Positions 1-4,020 of a stretch of 5,274 nucleotides of DNA are shown here, one piece after another. The position numbers and the translations under genes were made by a program. Every line of letters starts with the position of its first letter. Positions within the stretch are counted from its first letter, which is position 1. Under the pieces are notes generated by a model. That model saw only the letters and a list, made by a program, of their open reading frames with translations, did not search any database and had not been told where the DNA came from. Origin of the DNA: Chitinivibrionales bacterium (lineage in GTDB: Bacteria > Fibrobacterota > Chitinivibrionia > Chitinivibrionales > FEN-1185); contig JAQUMP010000291.1 in the NCBI GenBank assembly GCA_028718065.1, positions 1-5,274 on the forward strand, read 5' to 3'.

Positions 1-122
1 ACTATAACAGGAGTTAATTTATAGGTACGCAGTATAGAATCAGGTATAGCATTAACTGCTATTCCACCTTTTAAACCTCTTCGTGAGAATTCGACTTTAG
101 TAAAGAGATCATACACAAAAGA
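1..122 (-). CDS. Possible partial ORF of unknown family, running off the left edge
   Basis: Read on the minus strand from about 122 to 1 there is an uninterrupted frame of about 40 codons in AT-rich DNA, encoding a peptide that includes YDLFTKVEFSRRGLKGG and IAVNAIPDS. All three plus-strand frames contain stops here. I do not recognise the family. The open frame continues formally into the antisense of mutM up to an ATG at 150-152, but that part is probably shadow, so the real gene is likely cut at its own N-terminus by the mutM junction near 120. Base composition differs sharply from the GC-richer mutM remnant next to it, which supports a junction between unrelated sequences. Forty open codons in AT-rich DNA can also occur by chance, so the call is weak. 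Confidence 0.35.
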
Positions 123-491
123 ATGCTCAAGCCCCTGCTCTTGGACCAGCATTTTCTGGCGGGGCTGGGGAACATTTATGTGGACGAAAGCCTGTGGCTG
201 GCGCAACTGCACCCGCGCCGGATTTCTTCGGGACTCAGTAAAACGGAAGCGCAAAAATTACACTATGCGATAAGGGCGGTTTTGCGGAAAGGCATTAAAA
301 ACCTGGGCACGACGCTCGGCAAGGGGCAGACTAATTTCTTTTCGGTTGGCAAGCGGCGCGGGCATAACCGCGAGCAGCTCATGGTTTTCCGGCGCACGGG
401 CCAAAAATGTTTGCGCTGCGGAGCAATAATAAAACGGATAATCGTGGGCCAGCGCTCAACGCATATATGCCCGAAGTGTCAATGGGTATGA
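123..491 (+). pseudogene. mutM: C-terminal half of formamidopyrimidine-DNA glycosylase (Fpg/MutM)
   Basis: Fpg excises oxidised purines such as 8-oxoguanine and cuts the abasic site. The 122 residues seen here are the C-terminal half: the helix-two-turn-helix region (LLLDQHFLAGLGNIYVDES, then LHPRR), a GTT-containing loop at about 62-64, and the zinc finger with Cys96, Cys99, Cys116 and Cys119 ending in GQRSTHICPKCQ. A full protein is about 270-290 residues. The N-terminal domain with the catalytic Pro2 and Glu3 is absent, so this copy cannot act as a glycosylase. In the same frame upstream, stops occur at 72-74 and 84-86, and only about two residues before the ATG (KR) still resemble Fpg. 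The ATG is therefore an internal Met rather than a true start. The sequence upstream is AT-rich and unrelated, so the break lies near 115-122. It is convergent with the hipBA remnant. Confidence 0.88.
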
Positions 492-518
492 TTTATGCGC
501 TTTGTATTTAGAGTATGC

Positions 519-551
519 TCAAACTTCGATTGCAGCCACCGGCTTATACAT
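519..551 (-). pseudogene. hipA: N-terminal stub of a HipA-like toxin (10 codons)
   Basis: An ATG at 549-551 overlaps the last codons of the hipB-like gene by 8 bases in another frame, the usual coupled arrangement of hipB-hipA pairs. It encodes MYKPVAAIEV and then a TGA at 519-521. HipA-family kinases of this subgroup commonly begin with a stretch of the type KPV-x-x-IEVR-x-WG, so the ten residues look like the authentic start of hipA. The homology ends exactly at the stop and the mutM remnant follows 27 bases further on. The roughly 400-residue kinase body is missing. The match is short and recognised from memory, so the identification rests mainly on position, overlap and the first ten residues. 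Confidence 0.6.
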
Positions 552-855
552 GGTAAGGGCCTCTTCTTTTAGATGCCCGTTGCCGTTGATGTTTGGCTTT
601 TAGCATTTGCATCGGGCTGATTGATACTGCGGGCGCCAGAGACGCGAGCCATTCCGCCCGCCCAAGCGTACGCAAAACTTTAACCAAGGATGTGACAGTC
701 GCTCCTTTTCCCTTTTCAAGGTTTTTAACGACATTCAAGGCAACACCCGCCCTGGAAGCAAGCTCACGCTGGTTAACATTTTGACGAAGGCGAAGATCGA
801 GCAGTTGTTGGCCGATCTCTTTTTCTAACTCCTGTGGCGTTTTCTCAACTATCAT
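544..855 (-). CDS. hipB: HipB-like XRE-family antitoxin / transcriptional repressor, now without its toxin
   Basis: A 103-residue protein with a lambda-repressor-type helix-turn-helix at about residues 16-68. QRELASRAGVALNVVKNLEKG covers helix 2, turn and recognition helix, and SLVKVLRTLG follows. The C-terminal tail (SPMQMLKAKHQRQRASKRR) is the Ser-Pro-x-x-x-Leu-Lys-Ala-Lys basic tail seen in HipB-type antitoxins of hipBA pairs. Such proteins repress their own operon and neutralise the HipA kinase. The start at 855 has AAGGG about 6 bases upstream and a well-formed minus-strand promoter inside an inverted repeat, so the gene is probably expressed and self-regulated. Its partner gene begins in the expected overlapping position but ends after 10 codons, leaving an orphan antitoxin or repressor. 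It could alternatively serve as a stand-alone regulator or protect against another HipA elsewhere in the genome. That last point is inference. Confidence 0.85.
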   Translation of the reverse strand: MIVEKTPQELEKEIGQQLLDLRLRQNVNQRELASRAGVALNVVKNLEKGKGATVTSLVKVLRTLGRAEWLASLAPAVSISPMQMLKAKHQRQRASKRRGPYHV

Positions 856-864
856 TAAAAGCCC

Positions 865-910
865 TTTTAAGGTATATTGATATTATGTATTATATATAAT
901 AGCCTTAAAA
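865..910. promoter_or_regulatory. Putative HipB operator: nested inverted repeats
   Basis: TTTTAAGG at 865-872 and CCTTAAAA at 903-910 form a perfect 8-base inverted repeat, with 30 bases between the arms. Inside lies a perfect 14-base palindrome, TATTATATATAATA, at 888-901, which also contains the -10 hexamer of the hipB promoter. One outer arm covers the hipB ribosome-binding region and the other lies in the -35/-10 spacer. This is the layout expected for an autorepressed antitoxin operon. Binding by the neighbouring HipB-like protein is inferred. AT-rich DNA makes the inner palindrome less significant than the outer arms. Confidence 0.5.
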
Positions 911-917
911 AAGTCTA
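889..917 (-). promoter_or_regulatory. Putative sigma70-type promoter of hipB
   Basis: On the minus strand, TAGACT (917-912, 4 of 6 matches to TTGACA) is followed after 17 bases by a perfect TATAAT (894-889). Initiation would fall near 882, about 27 bases before the hipB ATG at 855. The spacing is optimal. The surrounding DNA is very AT-rich, so some promoter-like matches are expected by chance. Confidence 0.55.
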
Positions 918-1002
918 TTAATATAATAATAACCATCGCGGCCGGAAGATGGCGGGGAGAACCGTTTTTTTCCTGAGTAATTTCAAAGGCGGCGTCAATT
1001 TC

Positions 1003-1276
1003 TTAGCGTGCCGTCTTGTTTTTTAATTCTGTTTTAAGAATTGAAATAAGCAAAGTTTCTGCCTTTTTTCTATCTGGATTCGCCGGTAATGTTGAACGAA
1101 CAAACCGATTCTTCGGCAACACAAACACCAAGAATGTCCTGGTCATCTATCGAATCCGGATCATTTTTAGGAACATAAGTACCGTGAGCAATTGATCCTA
1201 CATAGCCGAGAAGCAAGGTGTGCTCTGGTATTATCTCAAGCGTTTCCCTTTCTGACAACCCACTAAGTTTTAGCAT
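1003..1276 (-). pseudogene. Nucleotidyltransferase (DNA polymerase beta superfamily, PF10127-like) with internal deletion and frameshift
   Basis: From the ATG at 1274-1276 the first ~55 residues match the start of a large predicted nucleotidyltransferase family: LSERETLEIIPEHTLLLGY, then GSIAHGTYVPKNDPDSIDD and DILGVCV, with the GS and Asp-rich motif of the pol-beta fold. That frame stops at 1070-1072. In the next frame the minus strand reads NRFVRSTLPANPDRKKAETL, then LISILKTEL, to a TAA at 1003-1005. This resembles the C-terminal end of the same family (VRS-x-LP-x-x-PD near the end). Members are typically about 250-300 residues, so roughly 190 central residues are missing. The join lies near 1100-1110 and the two parts are out of frame. 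The product cannot be a complete enzyme. The target of this family is not established. Confidence 0.6.
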
Positions 1277-1328
1277 GTTTTTAATCCCGGCGTTGGCCCG
1301 GCTGTTGTATGTTTTAAGCCATGTCTTG

Positions 1329-1349
1329 AAAAAGGGGGCGGGGCTTTTT
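1329..1349. repeat. Weak inverted repeat with a G/C-rich loop
   Basis: AAAAAG (1329-1334) and CTTTTT (1344-1349) could pair around a loop of GGGGCGGGG. The stem is nearly all A/T, so it is a poor terminator candidate on either strand. It lies between the nucleotidyltransferase remnant and the stop of the fragment at 1349-1454. I assign no function. Confidence 0.25.
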
Positions 1350-1454
1350 TAGCTTTCTGTAAATTCGGAATGATTCTTTTTCAACCAACCTATTACATCT
1401 TTTTTCAAGTCAATGACAAACCCTATTAATTCGTCTGCGTCTGCGTTTGTTGCC
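1349..1454 (-). pseudogene. C-terminal fragment of an unidentified protein, possibly HEPN-like
   Basis: In a minus-strand frame different from the MNT fragment next to it, about 35 codons read ATNADADELIGFVIDLKKDV and then IGWLKKNHSEFTES, to a TAA at 1349-1351. The frame is open back to 1472. The amphipathic, helical, acidic/basic pattern looks like real coding sequence and resembles the final helix of HEPN proteins, which often accompany MNT genes. I cannot assign the family firmly. It has no start codon of its own and no room for a full protein, so it is a remnant joined out of frame to the MNT piece. A small direct repeat (GTCTGC twice, 1433-1444) lies in its first codons. Confidence 0.35.
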
Positions 1455-1553
1455 CCGCAAACTAATATCCCCGATTACAAAGAGATCTACGTCACTGTCA
1501 GCCTTCTCTTCCCCGGCAGCTATCGACCCGAAAACGAAGGCAAGTTTTAGCGA
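1455..1553 (-). pseudogene. Core fragment of an MNT-type (MntA-like) nucleotidyltransferase
   Basis: About 33 residues, SLKLAFVFGSIAAGEE then KADSDVDLFVIGDISLR, contain the complete catalytic signature GS-x10-D-x-D of minimal nucleotidyltransferases, which transfer AMP to a partner in type VII TA modules. In the family with this exact sequence style, an N-terminal ArsR-like helix-turn-helix usually precedes the core and about 70-100 residues follow it. Both are absent. On the N-terminal side, homology stops at about 1553, where the plus-strand AbiEi-like remnant begins. On the C-terminal side it stops at about 1455, where another frame takes over. The surrounding open frame (1410-1685) reads Arg/Pro-rich shadow sequence outside this core. 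It cannot encode a functional enzyme. Confidence 0.7.
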
Positions 1554-1944
1554 TGCATTATTTGCAGCGCGGTCAGTTATTTGCTTTTTCCGGGCAGAAC
1601 CTTGCGGAGCGTTTTGGCGGTTCGGCAATGACCTGGTCGCGCACCTTGACCGAGCTGGTGGCGTTGGGCGCGGGCGAGGAAGCAAAGCTCCATAAGTTTC
1701 GCTATTTTAGGTTTGCTTTGCCGCCGGACAATACCGTAAAGTAAAAAAGGACTTGGAAACAATTCCCTGGCCGGAAGACGGTGGAGCTTCTTTGCAGATA
1801 TGGCGCTATGATCCGGCCCTTTTAACAAACGGGGAAAGTGTCGATAAGCTCTCGCTCTATCTTTCTTTAAGTCAGGACCCCGATGAGCGAATTGCTAAAG
1901 CGGGCGAACAATTAATAAAAGGAATAACATGGTTAAAGGCCTAG
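1553..1944 (+). pseudogene. AbiEi-like winged-helix antitoxin, frameshifted and N-terminally shortened
   Basis: Two consecutive plus-strand frames form one protein. The first (1553-1744) holds a helix-turn-helix: FSGQNLAERFGGSAMTWSRT, then LTELVALGAGEE and HKFRYFRFALPP, ending at TAA 1742-1744. The second frame, open from 1711, continues GQYRKVKKDLETIPWPEDGG, then IWRYDPALLTNGESVDKLSL and YLSLSQDPDERI, to TAG at 1942-1944. Joining them needs the equivalent of a one-base deletion near 1720-1735. From memory this composition (winged helix, then an IWRYDPALL...VD-LSL-LSL-DERV tail) belongs to proteins encoded directly upstream of AbiEii-like nucleotidyltransferases, as seen here. The expected few N-terminal residues before HYLQRGQLF are missing. 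There is no good ribosome-binding site before 1553. A sequencing error could mimic the frameshift, but not the truncated start or the stub downstream. Confidence 0.55.
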
Positions 1945-2003
1945 AAAAATGCCGCTTATGTTTTGAAATGTATCAAGGTTCTCTCTTGGCAGAGGGCTTA
2001 TAA
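1929..2003 (+). pseudogene. N-terminal stub of an AbiEii-like nucleotidyltransferase toxin (24 codons)
   Basis: An ATG at 1929-1931 overlaps the end of the AbiEi-like gene by 16 bases, which suggests translational coupling. It encodes MVKGLEKCRLCFEMYQGSLL then AEGL and a TAA at 2001-2003. AbiEii-like nucleotidyltransferases of this arrangement commonly begin with M-(I/V)-KGLEKF...YF...Y, followed by a LIGG motif and an RxTxDLD catalytic motif. Here the resemblance lasts for about 18 residues and then stops without reaching the GG motif. The break lies near 1977-1995, just before the convergent HEPN gene, whose stop (1998-2000) it overlaps. The roughly 250-residue toxin body is missing. The match is short and judged from memory. 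Confidence 0.5.
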
Positions 2004-2402
2004 ATTTTTGGTATCCTGTTCAATCAGCTTTATTACGGCATTAACAAATACTTCAGTTTCCTTAAGCCAGGGTTTAACGTCATTTTCTTTAAAAGTAATA
2101 AAAACCTCATAATCGCCCTCCTGCCGCCTTTCGAAAAGAGAGTTATAAATCACAGCCGTTTCTTTTGAAAAAATACCGGTTTTTACAAAGTTCTGGTTGA
2201 AAAAAGAACGTGTGCCTGAATGCTTTGAGGAAGAAAGATCGTGTTTGCTCAAGAGCGCCGCTACTGCATAAAAACAAGCGTAATATAGCCTGTTGACGCA
2301 GGCATTCCAATGTCCGGAACCGGCGAGAACACAAGCTTCTTCAAGAGCTTCCCTTGCCCTGTCGATCCGATATTTTATGAGATCGTTCAATTCTTTATTC
2401 AT
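1998..2402 (-). CDS. HEPN-domain protein, toxin-side partner of an MNT/HEPN module
   Basis: A 134-residue all-helical HEPN protein (PF05168-like) of normal family length. Landmarks are RAREALEEACVLAGSGHW (about 15-32), the N-x-x-YYACFYA helix (NRLYYACFYAVAALL, 37-51), KHSGTRSFFNQNFVKTG (60-76) and SLFERRQEGDYEVF (88-101). Active HEPN ribonucleases carry R-x4-6-H. Here Arg92 is followed after four residues by Asp97 in place of His, with Tyr98 next to it. This R-x4-D-Y form is common in the HEPN branch with an R..ADY motif, whose RNase activity is uncertain. The start overlaps the MNT stop by 4 bases (ATGA at 2399-2402), so translation is coupled. In type VII systems the MNT partner adds AMP to a Tyr near this motif, and Tyr98 would be the candidate target. 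That is inference. Confidence 0.85.
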   Translation of the reverse strand: MNKELNDLIKYRIDRAREALEEACVLAGSGHWNACVNRLYYACFYAVAALLSKHDLSSSKHSGTRSFFNQNFVKTGIFSKETAVIYNSLFERRQEGDYEVFITFKENDVKPWLKETEVFVNAVIKLIEQDTKNL

Positions 2403-2710
2403 ATTGGAATACCTTCCCGTTCTACATTTTTATGCAGGGGTACAACAGAATACCGGGGGCTATTCCAATCCTGACGACTGCGAATAATGGAGCTGATTAT
2501 TTGGTCCGTGTCCAATTCGATTTCAAAGAGAACTCGGCGTAATCGGTCGGTGCGGGCCGTATCAACGGGGCCATCAACAAGAATTAAGAAATCCCAATCG
2601 GAATACTCTCTAAAATCATTGCGTGCACGAGAACCATAAAGGATCACTTCCGATGAAGGTTCGAGTTGGACAACGGCATCCTTAACTTTTAATAATAAAG
2701 CATCTTTCAT
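2399..2710 (-). CDS. Minimal nucleotidyltransferase (MNT, MntA-like), antitoxin-side partner of HEPN
   Basis: A 103-residue pol-beta-fold protein. EVILYGSRARNDFREYSDWD (residues 21-40) contains the intact catalytic signature GS-x10-D-x-D: Gly26, Ser27, Asp38 and Asp40. A third acidic residue is probably in EIELDTDQII (about 63-72). I chose the ATG at 2708-2710 because a perfect GGAGG (2720-2716, minus strand) sits 5 bases before it. The same frame stays open upstream to a GTG at 2896, but that extension is low-complexity Pro/Ala/Arg sequence and is the shadow of the cysteine-rich gene. Such proteins adenylylate their HEPN partner in characterised type VII TA modules. The 4-base overlap with the downstream HEPN gene supports a functional pair. 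Unlike the MNT fragment at 1455-1553, this copy is complete. Confidence 0.86.
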   Translation of the reverse strand: MKDALLLKVKDAVVQLEPSSEVILYGSRARNDFREYSDWDFLILVDGPVDTARTDRLRRVLFEIELDTDQIISSIIRSRQDWNSPRYSVVPLHKNVEREGIPI

Positions 2711-2715
2711 TTTAA

Positions 2716-2720
2716 CCTCC
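2716..2720 (-). promoter_or_regulatory. Ribosome-binding site deciding the MNT start
   Basis: GGAGG on the minus strand, 5 bases before the ATG at 2710. It is the strongest Shine-Dalgarno sequence in the window and fixes the start of the MNT gene at 2710 rather than at the GTG at 2896 in the same frame. Confidence 0.8.
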
Positions 2721-2747
2721 AGGATATATTCATAATTGCATCGCCCC

Positions 2748-2888
2748 CTATCTTCTCTTCCGTAAACACATCGGCAGGTCGCCGCAGGTGCGGTGATAGG
2801 CCACGCATTTGCAGCAGGCGCCGTTGCGCTCGCAATCCTTGTCCGGGCAGGAACAGGCGGCTTTATTCTTTTCGATTTGGCAATCCAT
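2748..2888 (-). CDS. Small cysteine-rich protein (46 residues), probable metal-binding
   Basis: The ATG at 2886-2888 opens a 46-residue frame ending in TAG at 2748-2750. It has nine cysteines (positions 3, 12, 14, 19, 25, 26, 28, 35, 41): MDCQIEKNKAACSCPDKDCE, RNGACCKCVAYHRTCG, DLPMCLRKRR. The pattern C-x-C-x4-C...R-x-G-x-CCxC-x-x-YHR-x-x-G-x-LPxC is a recurring signature of tiny bacterial and archaeal proteins of unknown function (it resembles DUF6485-like proteins, from memory). The cysteines and His32 could bind zinc or another metal. A GGAG-containing site (AGGAG, 2904-2900) lies 11 bases upstream, slightly far but plausible. The gene lies 41 bases after aroF and 37 bases before the MNT gene, on the same strand. 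It ends earlier than many relatives, which continue after the LPxC motif, so it may be slightly shortened. Confidence 0.75.
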   Translation of the reverse strand: MDCQIEKNKAACSCPDKDCERNGACCKCVAYHRTCGDLPMCLRKRR

Positions 2889-2929
2889 AAAGTCACGAAC
2901 TCCTTTTTAAAATAGAAGCGGCGTGAAAA

Positions 2930-3958
2930 TCAGGCGCGGTCGGCAAGTTTTAAGACCAGTTTTTCGGTGTCGTCCCATCCCAAGCAGGGATCGGTAATTG
3001 ACTTTCCGTAAACGTTCCCCTCGGGTTTTTGCGCGCCCTCTTCCAGAAAACTTTCGATCATGAACCCGCGCACGATTTTGCGCAGCAGCGGGCTGTGCTT
3101 GCGGCTGTCCATGACCTCCAGCGCGATGCGCGGCTGTTCCTTGTATTTTTTGTCCGAGTTGGAATGGTTGGTGTCGATAATAAGCGCCGGATGGGAAAAA
3201 CCGCTCCTGGCGTATTGTTCCGCCGCGCGCATTAAATCTTCGTAATGATAATTGGGAATATTGCGGCCGTAGTGGTCCACCGCGCCGCGCAGGACCGCAT
3301 GCGCATAGGGGTTGCCGCCGGTGCTCACCTCCCAGCCGTTGTACAAAAACACATGGCCCGTTTGCGCGGCGGCAATGGCGTTAAACATGACCGTAAGGTC
3401 GCCGCTGGTAGGGTTCTTGGCGCCTACCGGAATGTCAAGTCCGCTCACCGTTAAACGGTGCGCCTGGTTTTCTACCGAGCGCGCGCCGATGGTAACATAG
3501 GAAAGCAGATCCGCCAGATAGGGGTAATTTTCCGGGTAGAGCATTTCGTCGGCGGCGCTCAGGCCGGTTTCGCTGAGCGCGCGGATGTGCATGCTCCGAA
3601 TCGCACGCAGCCCTTCGACGATATTGGGCTCTTTTTGCGGGTCGGGCTGGTGCGCCATGCCTTTGTAGCCCGTGCCGGTGGTGCGCGGCTTGTTGGTATA
3701 AATTCGAGGCACCAGGACCAGGCGCTCCTTGACACGCTGCCCAAGGACCGCCAGGCGTTGGATATATTCGCACACGGCGCTCTCGTCGTGGGCGGAACAG
3801 GGGCCGATAATAAGGATAAAACGGTCGTCGGCACCGGAAAGCGCGGCGATAATTTCCCGGTCGCGCGCCTGCTTGACCGCTACGCAGCGGCGCGGCAAGG
3901 GCAGTTGCGCGATGATCTCCTTTACCGAAGGTACTTTTTGCAAATTTTTAATACTCAT
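2930..3958 (-). CDS. aroF: Type I 3-deoxy-7-phosphoheptulonate (DAHP) synthase
   Basis: Condenses phosphoenolpyruvate and erythrose 4-phosphate to DAHP, the committed step of the shikimate pathway to aromatic amino acids, in the cytoplasm. The 342-residue protein is full length for the class I (AroF/G/H-like) family. Visible motifs: GPCSAHD (52-58, metal-ligand Cys54), KPRTTGTGYKG (90-100, PEP/E4P binding), ADEMLYPEN (136-144), GARSVENQAHR (158-168), GAKNPTSGDL (179-188), DTNHSNSDKKY (262-272, ligand His265), IESFLEEG (301-308, Glu302) and SITDPCLGW (320-328, Asp323). All four expected metal ligands are present. The start at 3958 has AAGGA 11 bases upstream. Feedback control is typical of the family, but I cannot tell which amino acid acts here. 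The upstream neighbour is the PIG-L gene 62 bases away, and a cysteine-rich gene and a TA pair follow. Confidence 0.95.
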   Translation of the reverse strand: MSIKNLQKVPSVKEIIAQLPLPRRCVAVKQARDREIIAALSGADDRFILIIGPCSAHDESAVCEYIQRLAVLGQRVKERLVLVPRIYTNKPRTTGTGYKGMAHQPDPQKEPNIVEGLRAIRSMHIRALSETGLSAADEMLYPENYPYLADLLSYVTIGARSVENQAHRLTVSGLDIPVGAKNPTSGDLTVMFNAIAAAQTGHVFLYNGWEVSTGGNPYAHAVLRGAVDHYGRNIPNYHYEDLMRAAEQYARSGFSHPALIIDTNHSNSDKKYKEQPRIALEVMDSRKHSPLLRKIVRGFMIESFLEEGAQKPEGNVYGKSITDPCLGWDDTEKLVLKLADRA

Positions 3959-3996
3959 GGCCGATTACGTCCTTATTTCTATAATATAATTTTTTT

Positions 3997-4016
3997 CGGC
4001 AAGCGCGGTTTTGCCG
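3997..4016. repeat. Short hairpin between the PIG-L gene and aroF
   Basis: CGGCAA (3997-4002) and TTGCCG (4011-4016) form a perfect 6-base stem with an 8-base loop. In the direction of the flanking genes it is followed by A residues rather than U residues, so it is not a rho-independent terminator for the PIG-L gene. It lies in the aroF leader and could influence mRNA stability or translation. No function is shown. Confidence 0.4.
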
Positions 4017-4020
4017 GCGA

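Noticed and set aside
911..1002. Minus-strand peptide EIDAAFEITQEKNGSPRH after the nucleotidyltransferase stop as another gene fragment
   Set aside because: It looks mildly coding but is short, has no start, and resembles no family I can name.
1433..1446. GTCTGC direct repeat as a mobile-element footprint
   Set aside because: Only two 6-base copies in tandem with no matching flanks. Replication slippage or chance explains it.
1741..1750. A AAA AAG heptamer as a programmed -1 frameshift site in the AbiEi-like gene
   Set aside because: The stop of the first frame (1742-1744) comes before the slippery run could be read in the required phase, and partner genes are broken too, so a plain mutation fits better.
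1577..1828. 83-codon minus-strand frame over the AbiEi-like region
   Set aside because: No recognisable motifs. It is antisense to a helix-turn-helix domain and tail that read well on the plus strand.
2711..2896. N-terminal extension of the MNT protein from a GTG at 2896
   Set aside because: The extension is low-complexity Pro/Ala/Arg sequence in a shifted frame over the Cys-rich gene, and a perfect GGAGG marks the start at 2710.
3997..4016. Rho-independent terminator after the PIG-L gene
   Set aside because: The hairpin is followed by A residues, not U residues, in the direction of transcription, and the T run precedes it on the other strand with no gene to end there.
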